DNA of 64,000 nucleotides. Origin: Dasyornis broadbenti. Its lineage: Eukaryota; Chordata; Aves; Passeriformes; Dasyornithidae. Under the pieces are notes generated by a model that searched no databases, had not been told where the DNA came from, and saw only the letters and a list, made by a program, of their open reading frames with translations. Position 1 is the first letter of the stretch. Each line of letters starts with the position of its first letter. A program made the translations under genes and the position numbers. Shown here piece after piece: positions 32,961-45,915 of the stretch. The DNA lies in contig VZRN01001776.1 of the NCBI GenBank assembly GCA_013397935.1, positions 62,001-126,000 of the forward strand, written 5' to 3'.

Positions 32961-35900
32961 AGCGTGGGAGGGGCGGCAGGAGAGCAGGATCAGCGCCTCT
33001 GGAAGGATGTTTCAAAATCTGGAGGGATTTAACCGTGTCTCTTAGGGAGTCGCTGGTCTGGGGTGGGGGATATCCCGGGGCTGCTGTCACCTGCAGTGTT
33101 GTCACCCTCCTTACAGGCACGGCCTCTCAGCACCCCAAATTCCTCACAGGTCACCCCCGGCACAGCTCTGGAGGTCAGGCCATCCCTGTAGTTACCAGGG
33201 TGGCTTTCGGAGCACTACTTGAGTGGTTGCTCCCCACTTGCTCTCTGTCTGTTCAGCTTCCTCCATCATATCCCTGTTCTCATCACTCATTATTTCTCTC
33301 CAGGTGAAGGCTTTTTAATAACAGCTGACATTTCAGCCATTTTTGAGTTATTTTTTTCTTCCACTCCAATTTTCTTCATCTTCTTCATGACTAGAAAGCC
33401 TTTCTTTGTCCTTGGCCAGAGGGGAGGTGTCTGTTATTGCCTCTGTTATCATATTCCATGAGGTTTGATCGGGTTAATGAAATCCTTCTCTTTCTCTTGT
33501 GTATCGCTTCCACTCCCATCTTCTTTAGCCTGATTTCTTGAGGAAATTAGACTAAAGGCCTTGTGCCATCGTGGCCTTTTCTCTCCCCCTGCTTGCTCTT
33601 GAGTGTGTTGGTCTCTGATAGGGTGGAGAGCTTGGAACGCTCGAGGGTTTGTGGTGGCTGGTGGGGAGGACAGAGCCAGGGGATGCCCCGGAGGGATGTG
33701 GGTCACAGGGACAGTGGTGCAGGGCTGGGCCTCATTGCCCACAGAACAGGGATGTGAATCCCACCAGGATCCCCCAGCTGTATTCCCCAGCCTGTGAGCT
33801 GGGATAACGGGCCACATCACCTAACAGGCTGTTTGTGCTGCCCAGCTGCTTTTCCTGAGCTCAGGAAGGGATCCAGTGGAGGGTCCAGCCTCACAAATGC
33901 AGGGTTAGCCTGGGATTCGGGAGGCCTGGGCTGTGTTTACAGGCGCAGACTCGTGTGTGGCTGTGCTTGAGGGCTTTTCCTGCAGCAGCAGGAGGTGCAG
34001 CTGCTTTAAGTTGATCTCCTGGAGTGTGAACTGCAGTGACAGGGGAGCCAGAGGAGATTTTCCACTCCTGCCTGTGCTACAGCAGGGAGAGGCAGTAGAG
34101 CTTTCCCAGTGGATGCTGCAAAATCTGGTTCCCTTGGTAGTAATGTGGGATTGTAGCAGTGCTGGCGAGGGAAATCCTGGGGGTCCCGGAAGAAGCAAGG
34201 TGCTTTTTGGAGTGTCCTTGGAGCTCATTGCCCTTTGCAGCAAGGGATGGGGCACCTCTTAAGTGTGTCCCCTCCTGTCCCAGCCCAGCCTGGGGCTGGG
34301 GATCGTCCCTTCCAGCTCAGAATATTCTGTGAGTCTGTGCCAGGCAGGGGAGAAGGGTTTTCTGGGAATTTGTGCAGCCTGGAGATGCTCTGCCCACACC
34401 TTGCAGTGAGGGAGCAACATGTCTGCCTGCCAGTTCAGCCAGGGACTGCTCTCCCGTGCAGGTGAGCTCCTGCTCCTTGGCACCAAATCTGCTGTAGAGC
34501 TGCACTCTGAAGGTTTCCCCTCGCTGGGCTGAGCCTTCACTTTGCATTTACCTCTGGTGTTTATTTTGGCAGTCTGTTCTGCTGACTTCTCTTCAAGCAG
34601 CATCCCTCAGGCCTGGAGCCTGGCTGAGCCCCAGCCAACCCCAGCCCCTGCCCAGTCCCACTGCTGGAGGAGATAGGACTTGCCATTCCCACCTCCTGTT
34701 CCCTGTTCCCTGCCTGATCCACCTCCCTTGTGGTCCCTCCCAAGGCGAGGGGCTTGCTGGGTGACACCCAGCACAAGGGCACTTGGAATCTGTCAGCAGG
34801 TTCTCACCAGGTGTCCACAGGGTTCCTCCTCCTGGGAGGTCCCCAGACCTGTGATCCCATTAGAGGGGGATGCACAGAGGTGGCTCCATGTCTCAGCTCA
34901 TCCTGCATCCTTTTCACCTTGCTTGTGCTCTGCTGGGTATGAGGTCCTAGTGGGAGGACAGGGCCATGGTCACATGTGCTGTGGCTCTTTGGGTATGCTT
35001 TGGAGTGAGGTTTCCTGTCCAGCTGTGAGAGAGACCTGGATAATGGGAGGAGAAGGGCTTGGCAGTGACCCCTGCTTGTGTGGGTGCTTGCATGGTTCCT
35101 CTTTCCAGGAAGGATTTTGGTCTTCCTTTGTTCTCTCCAGCCTCTCTTGTGATGGTGGTGAGTTGGGCTCTGTAATTGAGGAGATCCCAGCTGAATAATC
35201 CGCTGAGGAAGCTGCTAATTCGAAGACATGTCTGTAATAATTAAATCATTATCTGGAGGGAAGAGAGAGCAGATACCAAAACGGGGCTAATTAAAATCCA
35301 AACCCAGGATGACTTGGGCTCTGGGCCAGAGCAGAGCAGAGTCTGTTGGGGATGTCTTCATGTGTAATTGCTTTTCAGAACATCAGTCCCACCAGAAAAC
35401 CCATCTGTTCCCCCTCAGGAGACCAGGACTGACCCAGAAACCATCTTGCCTTGCCCTGTCCCATGTTCGCCAGACCAGACACAGCTGGAGGAGGCCACAT
35501 GCTTTGCAAAGGGCAGAGGAGATGGTGTGACCCAGTTTGGGAGGGTGTTTGGTTCTTGAGCCTCAGGAGCTAGATTCCACCTTATCTCTGGAAGATTTGG
35601 CCCTTATCTCATTTCAGCCCTCAGAACTGCCTGATGCTCTTCAGAAATCCCTGAGAGCGGGGAGCAAGGTGGGCTCAGATTTCTTCCTACTCCGCGCATG
35701 CAAGGAGTTGGATGTGAAAAGGCGCCACAGGGACCCGGTGCCTGGGAGGAAGGTGGCTTTGGCTGTAGGGAGAGATGAGTTCTGCTCCGGTTCATTCCCC
35801 ATCTGGGGTGGGAGTGCCGTGGGAGAGGCTGCATGGCTGCAAGGATGCAGAGCACTGCTGGATATGAGCCCAGCCCCGGAGCTCTCTGTGAGCTCTGAAC

Positions 35901-37264
35901 TGGTCCGGGCAGGTGGGGGTGGCTCTGCTGAGTTGAAAGATGGTGACCAACAGCTCTGCTTGTGATGTTGGAGGGGAGAAAGGGTCTTGGGACAGCACCT
36001 CCCTTAACAATGGGAGATCTGCAAGGTGGGTGTTAACGTGCGTTCCCAGAGCTGCTCCAAGTCCACGTTCTTCAGCAGGGCCAGCACTTTGCAAAGGGCA
36101 AGGCACGAAGATGCCACCTCCAGTTACGTACGAGCTGGATGCAGGGTAAATTCCATCCTTCTGAGCGCCTGCACCGGGTGCATTCCTGCACCAGGGAGTG
36201 TTGCTGCTGCGTCTGCGCGGGCTGAAGGTCCTCACGTGGTGGTGGTAAGGTGGAACCCAGCAGCAATCATCACTGAGGTGAGCTGGCCTGGGATCGCTGT
36301 GTTTCGGCAGGGAAGGGATTGTAGCTGTCCAAACCAGGCTCCTTCCAGAGCTGGTGAAGATGAATTGATGCATTTACCCAGAGGAGACAAGGTCAGGGAG
36401 CTCTGTCTATCAGGTGTTCACATCGTGAGCATCACTCAGAGAATGTCCCTGTATCTGCACGACAGGTGAAGGTCACCTGAGGTGGGCTGGTGCCTGCAGG
36501 CAGCTCTGAACTTGGGGAGGTGGAAGGAGGACATGAGAGGCTGGGCAGGGAGCCACTTCTGCTCGGGTGAGCATCCCACCAGTCCTGACACATGCTGGGT
36601 TTTCTGCCTGTGCTGCCCTGAAGGGGCTGCAGCTCTGCAGCAGCACAGCCTGGCACTGCTGGGTGCTGGGGCTCAGGGGTGGCCTGGACCCCACTGGCCA
36701 CAGCTGCTGGAGGTGGGCTCTGCCTGCTCCAACATCTGCAGGAACAGGCACTGGGGGCTGCCAAGGGTCCAAAACCCTGTTGTAAAAGAGCCAGAAATTT
36801 AAAACTGTCTGCAGAAATGGTCAGTAAACCCTCTGGAAAGTGTTGGCTCAGCTGCTGTGCTCGAGCTGTGTGTGGAGAGAGACTCCCAGCCCCACGTGTG
36901 TCCTTTTGCCTTGTGAGCTTTGATGGGCTCTTGGCTTCTAATACAGAGCACGCAACATCCTCAGCTCAGGCAGCAGTTGTTTCCCAAGGCATCTCCTTCC
37001 CTTCATTTCCTCCTCTCCCTCTCCCAAGGAATTAAAGGTGTCCTGGCCACATTTTTGAGTGCCCACAGGAGCAAACAACAAGACCAGGTTTGAAACCACC
37101 CCACCTGCACCTCTTCCAGCCAGTGGTGCACCAGTGTAATTACCCACATTTCCTTCCTTTAAAAGCCTGCTGAGCTGCAAATGTGTCCCTCCTCTCCTAG
37201 TGATGTCTCATGGACCGGCCAAATCCTGCTCTCACCTCCTGGGTTGGTCTGGGGGATTGTTCCT
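32961..37264. other. Non-coding stretch
   Basis: This is unique sequence with no gene recognised. A cluster of homeodomain-type TAAT sites lies at 35173-35295. Confidence 0.5.
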
Positions 37265-37370
37265 GGTGCCGGGTTGGAGCAACCTGGGATAGTGGAAGGT
37301 GCCCCCTGTCAGGGGGTGGAATGGGATGGGCTTAAAGGTGACTTCCAACCCAAACCATTCTGGGATCGTG
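37265..37370 (+). repeat. CR1 LINE 3' fragment
   Basis: The text 'ggagcaacctgggatagtgg', 'aaggtgccccctgtcagggg' and 'gacttccaacccaaaccatt' is a CR1 3' end. Confidence 0.85.
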
Positions 37371-40289
37371 TGAACTCAGCGTGTGCAGGAGCCCCCAGAG
37401 TGCTGCGGGTGGCAAAGTGCAGTGCCCAGGGGCTTTGGGCCAAAGGGTCTGATGTCTTGGTGCTTTCTGAGTGCCCTTGGGGAGTGATGGACAGGAGTGA
37501 GGCTCGATGATGCCATGGTTAGGGGCCCCTCTTTGGGTGAGCTGGGACGGCCCTGGGAGCCTGTGGGAAGCACAGTGGGGACAAGGGCAGAGCTCCCGGG
37601 GCTCCTGTGCCAGGTAGAGCAGTGCCCAGGGACACTGCGTTAGCTGGGCTCCATGGAGCTGACATTTTGAGGGGGAATCAGTTGGAAATTGAGCTGAACT
37701 AATGCCCAGCACTGGATTTTGAGATGATATGTTCCCAGATGAGACCTCTGCTGCCATGAGGGAGAGCTGCTACCTCTCTGCAAACCACCATGCTCCCCAC
37801 ACTTTCCAGAGCAATTTGGTGTTGGTTCCCTCGATTTGAACCTTTTTCTGTTTTTAACAATCCCCCAAAGCAGGGCAGCAGTGGTGGGACACAGTGTTTC
37901 CTCTGGTCCTTCTCTCTGCTCATCCCGTGCTGAACATCCCTTGATCAGAGAGCAGAGGAGCAGGGATGAAGGCAGTGCTGACCATGCACAGTTGGGACAG
38001 GATGGGTTCCATGATCACCCAACGGGCACTGTGGTGCCATGTGCTGAAGCAAACTCGCGTATCCCTGGATGCCCCATAGTGCCAGCACATCCTCTGGCCT
38101 CTTTGGGGTCATCTCGAGGGGACATTGCCCTGAGGCACCCCCATCCCTCCCCTCTGGTCCAGCAGGCTTCAGCTGGGGTGGAAACCCCATCCCTGCGTGG
38201 TGGCTCAGCCACTGGAACCACTCTGGGTGAGGAGCTGCCTGGTGTCCACGTCTGCCCTCCGGGCCATCTGGGCTGCTGGAGGTGACCTTTCTGTCCCCTA
38301 AGCCTTGCGGGTCATTACCTGGGGTGTGGGGTGCCGGGTGGTGCAGAGAGAGGGGAAAGAGGAGCTGTGGGGCCAGGTGAAGCCCTTGGGGCTCTGCTCA
38401 GAGCTCCCTGCTGGTCCTAACACAGCTCCTCACATTCATGGAAACCTTGTCTTATTCTTCCTGATCTCCAGCATTTGGGATCTCTGGAGGGAACTTGACT
38501 TTCATATCCCTGATATCTTGCTTGTGGCCTATATCTGGGAGGAGCGAGCTCCAGATGGAGCTTTTTCCATGGCAGGCTATTTTTGAGGTGCTTTCTGTGG
38601 TTCCTCTGATGCTTAATAAGAGCTGAGCTAATCCCACCATTCTCCTAAAGAGGAGCAACTTGGATTTTCCTCCTAAAGCACAACATGTCCAGGCCCTCTG
38701 CCTTGCTGGCGTGGTGAGTGGGCACGTCCTCCCCTGCGTCAGGAGTCTGAGAGGTGCAGGGGCAGAGCCTCCACCAGAAAGTCCTTCTTGCATGAAACAA
38801 GGCTTAAAATGCCAGTCAGGTGTAGGATGAGTCCTTTCTGCAGCACTGTGGCTTTGGCTGTGCCAAGTGTGCTGGGTGTGCCAGGTGTGCTGCGTGGAGT
38901 TTGGCCTGGGCTCATTTTGGGGGCTCACTCTGCACCTGAAGGGTGTGGGTTGAAGGTGTGACCCTGCTTGGTGTGGATTTACGCAGAGCAGACAGAGCTC
39001 CAGTGCCTGAGCCTTGCCCTCCGCCACCCTGTAATGTCACTGTCCTCGGATGTCCCCGCATGGCTGCCCCTGCCACATCCTGTCACTGTCAGGGGTGGCA
39101 GGGCTGAGGCGTCGGGAGCTGACACCGCCCTGGGCCCTCGCCGGCACGGGCACCGTGGGAACAGCACCGGGGTCATTCCAGCCTGCTCTGGGGGTGGACA
39201 GGGCCTTTTATCTCCATCTCTGCCTGCTCCTTGCTGGGACCAGTCCTGCCTTTGGCACTCCCCTGCTGGCTTCAGCCACCCCTTCCAAAGCACCAGGGGA
39301 CAACCAAGGTGCCAAAGGAGCCTGGCTGGGCAAGAGGGGGCTGTGGTTATCCCTGGCATGAGGGTGCCTGGGAGGAAGAGCAGGTTTCAATCAGGCAGGA
39401 ATTTAACCCTGTGGTCCTGCCTTGTCCTCCGTGGAGCTAAACAACCACAACTCTCAGATCCCATCCACCCACATGTCCCAGTAGGGTAGAGATGCTTGTG
39501 GTGAATCCTAGGGGATTTCCCTGCAGATGTGGCAGAGCTGTCCTGGTGCTGGATCTGCTCATCCTCAAATCCTTAGTGTCCAGAGCCAAGAATCCCACTG
39601 CCCACCACTGCAGCTGGGCAAAAGCTCTTTAGGAATTAGCTGTGCCATCAGCGAAGGGATTAAGTAATTGCTAAAGCCCCTTAGCACAGGGAAGGAACAA
39701 TAGATGGGATGAAAACAAGGGGGAATCTCCCCCACCCCACATCACCTGAGTTATCAGAGCCATCCAAGTCACCTCTGGTTTGGATCATCCAGTGCCCAAG
39801 CCACGATGTCACCGCTCTTCTGCAGCAGGAAGGACTAAAACCTCCCGTGCTTTGGGAGGATGCAGGAAAGGGATGTGCTGACGGCTCTGGGGAGCCCAGC
39901 CTCGATGGTCTGAGGGTGGGAGCACAAGGGGAGCTTGGGGCACAGCGTTGCTGCTGTTGTCTCTGTTTGTGTGCTGGGGTGGTTGGTGGTGAATCGCTGA
40001 GCTCTGGAAGCTTCCCTGGTGCCAGGGTAGTGCTCCAGGACCATTGGTGTTCCCTTTCCGCCAGGCTGTGGTGCCTGCAAAACCCCAAAACGTGATGCAG
40101 GGATGTGTTCCCGAGCCTACCATGGTCCAGCCTGGAGCCAGCAGCACTGGGCACTTCCCTGCTCTGTCCACTGTGGCTCTGAACACCCTCTAACACTTTC
40201 CAAATTTCACTGAAAGCCCCATCTGCCTCTTCTCTGGCTCCAAACTCCCTCCCTGGGCTCTTCCTCAACCCCACTCATAATTTAGAGTC
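37371..40289. other. Non-coding stretch
   Basis: A short tandem of 'gtgtgctgggtgtgccag' type lies at about 38860-38895. Otherwise I see nothing. Confidence 0.5.
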
Positions 40290-40445
40290 TGGTGAAGGAT
40301 GGTTGGCCAGGTTGGATGGGGCTTACCACTGGGATATAGCAGCAGCCTGGGATAGTGGAAGATGTCCCTGCGCATGGCAGGGGCTGGAACTGGTTGAGCT
40401 TTCAAGGTCCCTTCCAAAGCAAACCACTCCATGATTCTGTGATGG
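40290..40445 (+). repeat. CR1 LINE 3' fragment
   Basis: The text 'ggccaggttggatggggctt', 'cctgggatagtggaagatgt', 'ccctgcgcatggcaggggct' and the terminal 'ccatgattctgtgat' is a CR1 3' end. Confidence 0.88.
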
Positions 40446-41434
40446 CAAAATGCTGGAGACCTCCCTGAGCGGGGCAGGGATTGGGATCTCGCTCTGGACC
40501 CCAGGGAGCTCACTGAGCCACTTCTTCTTTCCCATCAGGGAGTTGGTGGCTGGATTTTACACTGGAAGCTGGGCAGATGTGCAGCTGATGTGTGGGAGTG
40601 GTTATCACTGCTGAGGCTCTGGCAGAGAAGACCTGCTGAGGGTGCGGAAGAGATTCCAGCGGGATGGGCGGTGCGGGGGAATCCCTGGATCTTGGGCAGA
40701 CCAGGCATGGAAGCTCCTCGGTGCACGCGGGGTTTGCGCCGGGGTTTCTGTACAAGCAGCAGCCTCCCCTGTGCCCGGGGCTGGGCACAGGTTGGGTGTG
40801 GGTGCCAGGGCCCGGGCGAGTGAAGGGGCACCCCCACAGGATTTGGCAGGGCTCAGGTGCACCCGTGGCACAGATTTGCTCAGCCCCCCTTGGATCTGGT
40901 GACTCTTCCCTGTCGCTGAATAAATTAGCACCACAAGTGCTCACGGGGTGTGACTAAAGCAGGGCAGGGGCTGTTTGGCAGCGAGGGGTAGGCCCCCTCC
41001 AGCCCAGCAGGCTCCCAGATGAGATAACTCCCCAGCAGAGGTGTCACGGGGGCGGAAGGGTACCCGTGGCAAAACCGCAAGTGAAATCATGGAAAATCAC
41101 CAGCCATCCCTCTGAGTCTCAGCAAGGACTGAAGCTATGCCCTGCTCGTGGGGAAACTGAGGCACAAAGGGTCAGTTTCCCAAGGGTAAGGGGGCTTTGC
41201 AGTGATGCCACGCCTGTGACAAGCACAGGGTTTTCTCTCCGTGGTTGTGGATCACTTCCCTGTGCCTTGTTCCCTGTCCTAGGAGTCTGCATCCACTGTG
41301 GGCTGGAAACCAGCCCGATTGCTGAGATGGATCCCAGTGCTGCCTTCCCTTGGCAGAGTCACCCAGGGGCTGGTTCACCTCCATGTGCTGCTTCTAGAAG
41401 AGCTGGAGGGATTGCGTTTCCTTGTTCTGCTGTT

Positions 41435-41685
41435 CAGCCTTCAATGAGGGAGAAATCAAAGACAACTCCTCAGCATGAGGAAGAACTTTCCACGAGGGTG
41501 GCAGAGCACTGGAACACTTGCCTGGGGAGGGCCTGGATTCTCCCTCTCTGGAGAAACATCCCAAACCCATCTGGATGTGTCCCTGTGTCGCCTGCTCTGG
41601 GCTGGACCCTGCCTTGAGAGGGAGTTGGACTAGATCATCTTCAGAGGTCCCTTCCAGCCCCAACTGTTCTGGAATTCTGTGACTT
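41435..41685 (+). repeat. CR1 LINE 3' fragment, different subfamily
   Basis: The text 'cagcatgaggaagaactttc', 'gtggcagagcactggaacac' and 'gttggactagatcatcttca', then 'gaggtcccttccagcccc', marks a CR1 copy of a subfamily distinct from the 26.5-kb and 40.3-kb copies. Confidence 0.9.
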
Positions 41686-44600
41686 TAGCCTAACAGAGCA
41701 AAGCACATGGGGGCTTGTTTGCGAAATCATGGAACAAAAGGGTGGATGCACAGGGCTGATGAGTAAAGGAAATGGTTGTAACCGGAATTGTGGCTTTTTT
41801 GTGTCGGGTCAGTGGTTGCTGAAATCCCTCCTTGTCCCTGTGGATGGATCTGAGTGCAGACCACATCCTGGAAGAGGGATGTGAGCTTGGTGTCGTGGAT
41901 CGGGTGCATCCGTCTCCTCCCCAGCCTCTCATCCGCTGAAGGAATTGGGATTTCTCTAGGATGTCCATGTCATTCAGTAATGCTGCAGGGTGCAGGTGAC
42001 TGTAGTGGGGTGTGGTGACAGAATTTGGGGGATTTGGTTTGTGTTTTTACTGGTTTGGGGGAACCCCTCGTGCCAGCTGGGGCAGCTGTGCCGCAGGGTG
42101 AAATCCAGCTCATGTTCCAATGACCACATTCCTGTGCTCCTCCAGAGCACTCCCTGTGCTCCCACATGGGCCCCTGGGATCCTCAGGGCTCCAGCAGCGT
42201 CCTCACACCTGTGCTCCTCTCTCCTCCCAGCCGTGTCTTTGGCTGTTTCAAACCCAGGGATGAAGTCTCAAGGTGAGCCTGGCCTTGCTGAGTCTCTTGG
42301 CCAGGTGTGGGCATCCCACTTGTCCCAGAGATCATCCAGGCTGGAGCCGCTCCAAGGCCCGTTCCCGTCTGTCAACTCACCCCAAAGTGCAGGGGCGGGA
42401 GGTGGGTGTGGCTTTACCTTGGCAGTTCTACTCCTGCCAGATTCCTCCTTGGAATACCCTGAGATCCCGCCTTTCTCCGGGCTTAGGGCAGGACACATGG
42501 CCCACTTTAGAACAGGGAAACTGAGTCAGGACCCCAGCACCACCCCCACAACCCCTCCCTGGGTGACAGAGTCCTGTAGATGTGTGTGTGACTGCGTTTG
42601 GGTGCAAGCCCTGTGGGGGTTCAGACCCCTCCTCCCCACCAGGAGCCGGCACAGATACCGGCTCCTCGTCTGACAAGGTTTAGCTGAGGAACAATTGTGT
42701 CTCTGCACAATGAAGAGCAGGTGGCTGTCTGAAAATACCCTCTGGAAGTGGTGTGTAATGCCTCCCCTCCCACTGGGAAGTATAAATATCAGTGCAATGC
42801 TAACGCGTACTGCTCCCTGCGAAGAAACTGCCAGATCTGGACATTTTTCCCCACGGTTTCTCCTGGTTTAGCAGCTTGGAGCGAGCAGGGGATGAGGTGG
42901 GAACTGCCTTTTGGGTTTGGAGCAAGTCTTTGGGGCAGAAGTGTGTCCTTTCAGGTGGGATATTGGGAGTAGCTGCCTTTTATTGCTTACAGTGTGCCCC
43001 ATCCCCACTGCTTACAGTGTGCCCCCCTCTGCGGGCACCCACGGCTTCCCAACACCTGAGACAGATGCAAACCCTGGAGCTGCTGCCCAAATGTCCAGTT
43101 CTGCCACAGCTGCATCTCCAGCAAGGGACAAGTTGGACATTGTCCCCTTGGGGGCAAAGGACACACTGCTGCAGGTGTGGGGATCCCAGGAGACCTCCCA
43201 GACCTGGATGGGAGAGGAGGCACTGCTGCATCTTCTCCCAGGTCTTCACCGCACTCCCAGCGCGGATCCCAGCAAATCCATCTCACCCTTCGGAATGTGA
43301 ATCCACTCCTCTGCTGCTAAAAACTGGCACCTTATTTCCAGCCAGAATGCCTCATTTCCCCTGTTATCCCTGGGTGTCCTGGCCATGGGCTGCCCCTGGC
43401 ACCAGCCAGGGACCATCTGTGCGGTTCCCTGCCGGCGGCAGGGCTGTGCTAGGGAATGTGGGAGCACCATCACTGTATGGGCCCATGGATAACTGCATCT
43501 TCCTGGTCCTTCTCGGGGTGCTGGAGGTCCCAAGAGGCCACAGTGTATCCTGGGATAAATGGGAGAAAAGCTGGAATGAGGCTGTATCTGCTGATTGGTT
43601 TTCTTTGTGAAAAGCAGTTTTTCCCCAGGGATCACCCAGGTTGGAGAAGTCAGGATGCTTCATCCACCAGGGCTGCTCCAGTCCAGGCTTGTAAAACTCT
43701 AAGAAACCTATGGAGTGTGTGGAAAGGGGTCTGTGCCTGAGCACAGGGATAGAGAGAGGGAAGGGAGAATGGAGAATGGCTCTTGGGGGATGTGGGGCTG
43801 TCCAGAGGGATCCGAGGAGCTCCTGGCACATGTGGGGCTCAGCTGGCGTCTCCTTTGGACAATGTGGCATGAACAGCACCTCTCCTGAGCTCTCAGGGCA
43901 CCTGGGAGGGGACATCCCAGCCTACGATCCGCAGGAGCATGTGGCAAAGGCTGCTCCAAGACTCACTGCAGATGAACATTTCCAGGTCCTACTCTTGAAT
44001 CAGCAATTTCTGCTGTTGAGCCAGGGCACTTGAGCCCTCTTTGTCTTGTGTGCAATATCCCTTTTCCCAACCTTTAATTACGGCATCTCCCACTGAGGGG
44101 AAATGGGAAATGGGCTCTCTGGCTTGGAAGAGATGGTGAGGATGTTCCCACTCTGCCGTCCCACGGCTCAGCAGGTCAGGACTGACCTTCCCTGGGGGAT
44201 TGGTGGCTCAACATGTCCTGGGTTCCAAGTGGTGTCTGATTTCACTGAAGGTGCTGGGGCGTGGCTCTGTCTGCAGGGCCAGTGCTTGGGATGAGCTTGC
44301 TGGGAATGCCAGAATACGACACTTGAAGCCAGTCCCTGGATCGTGTTTAATGCAGCATCACAGGGAAGGGCGGAAAAAAGAGGTCCTGAAAGGTAAAACC
44401 AAGAGCAAAAGGGCATCAGACTCTTGTACCTCCTGGATCTGGCAGGGAGGGGTCAGTGTGGATGCTGGACCCAAGCTCGGCCGGTTGGGCACAGGGGAGG
44501 CTGTTCCTCTGCCAGGGAGCTGGCAGTGGGGGCTGCTGGTGTGGGGCTCTGCCACCCTGACTCTGCTCTTCCGAGGCCAGGCCGGGCAGCTGAGGAGGAT

Positions 44601-45689
44601 TTTCCAGGAGCAGAAAAGATCACAGTGATGTTTTTATGGGCTGATCAATCTCTGTGAGCTTGTTGCCTCCAAGGAGTGTGTTAAAGCCTCTTTGCCAGCT
44701 GCCTGCTGCGTTATGGTCCTTGCTGACAGAGCCACCGAGGCTTTTCTCTCCCTCTTGTCAGGGCTGGGATGGGAGTGGAGCTGTTCAGAGAGGAAACACG
44801 AGGCTGTGTCTGTCCTCCGTGTGCGGGTAAAGCTGTGGGTGCTTCTCGCCCTCGTTGGTAAGGGAAAGCCAGGGTGCTCCCTGGGACCCAGCATCCCACG
44901 GGCAGCCTGACTCACAGCTGAGCTGAGCTACACTGAGCAAATCATCAGCTCCAGGGCAAAAACCCCATCAGCTGCTCCATGTCTGGGCACCATCGTGGGG
45001 AAGCGGCCTCTCCAAGCAGGCAACGTGTGACTGTGCTGTTTTCCATCCCAAAAGCGGGGAAAGCATTATTTTGGGGTGGAGGGGGGAGGGATAGTAAAGC
45101 AAGCACGTTCTCCCTGGCAGGAAACCTGCTCCCAGCAAGCCTGTGCCTGGCAGCCCCGCAGGACTAAAAATACCCAGCAAGGGCTGGAGCTGTGCAGTGT
45201 CTGTTTGCTCAGCTCCCAGCTGTCTCCTCGAAGCCTCATGGCTCTACCCAATGATTATCCCAGCACTTAAGGCCCTCTAAAGCCAGGCAGGAGCATTTAG
45301 GGAGTTCTCCCAGAGACAGGAGAAAGGTTGAGATTTACAGGCACTAATTGGGAGTGAGCTCAAACCCCTCTGACCTCCAGCACCAAAGAGCTGCTCTGGC
45401 TCTGCCCTCGCTGCTGCTGCAGCCACAGCGCAGTGTGGGGGTGTCTGGGCTGTCACCCACACCGATGTCCCCAAGGTCCTTCAAAGTGACCGCTGGGATG
45501 TGTGGGTTTCCTGGGAACTGCTGAGCTTTGCTGGGCAGGGACAGCCCCTGTGTCCCTCCCAGGAGGTGCCTGGGAATTCTCTTGCTTTTGGAGAATGGAC
45601 AAAATCCCAGGGTCTGAGGTGAGACAGAAATGAAGGGAGTTAAGCCTGGGCAGGAGCTTTCTGCACGCCCCTGTACATTCCTGCTTGTG
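41686..45689. other. Non-coding stretch
   Basis: This is unique sequence with no coding exon recognised. A TATA-like and E-box group lies at 42692-42790 (see findings). A G-rich run GGGGTGGAGGGGGGAGGG lies at about 45072-45089. Confidence 0.5.
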
Positions 45690-45915
45690 TGCACATCCCT
45701 GGATCCTTGGATGTTGCAGTATCCCTGTTCCTGTGCACACATCCCTGGATGTGTGGATATCACTGTATCCCTGTGAGCACATCCCTGGATCCATGGAGGT
45801 TGCAGTATCCCTGTTCCTGTGCACACATCCCTGGATGTGTGGATATCACTGTATCCCTGTGAGCACATCCCTGGATCCATGGAGGTTGCTAAGGGACTGT
45901 GTGCACATCCCTGCA
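45690..45915. repeat. 86-bp tandem repeat, about 2.5 copies
   Basis: TGCAGTATCCCTGTTCCTGT begins at 45715 and again at 45801, so the period is 86 bases. Each unit holds two related halves around CACATCCCTGGAT, which also starts the partial copies at both ends. The second copy is nearly identical to the first, so the duplication is recent. Confidence 0.88.
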
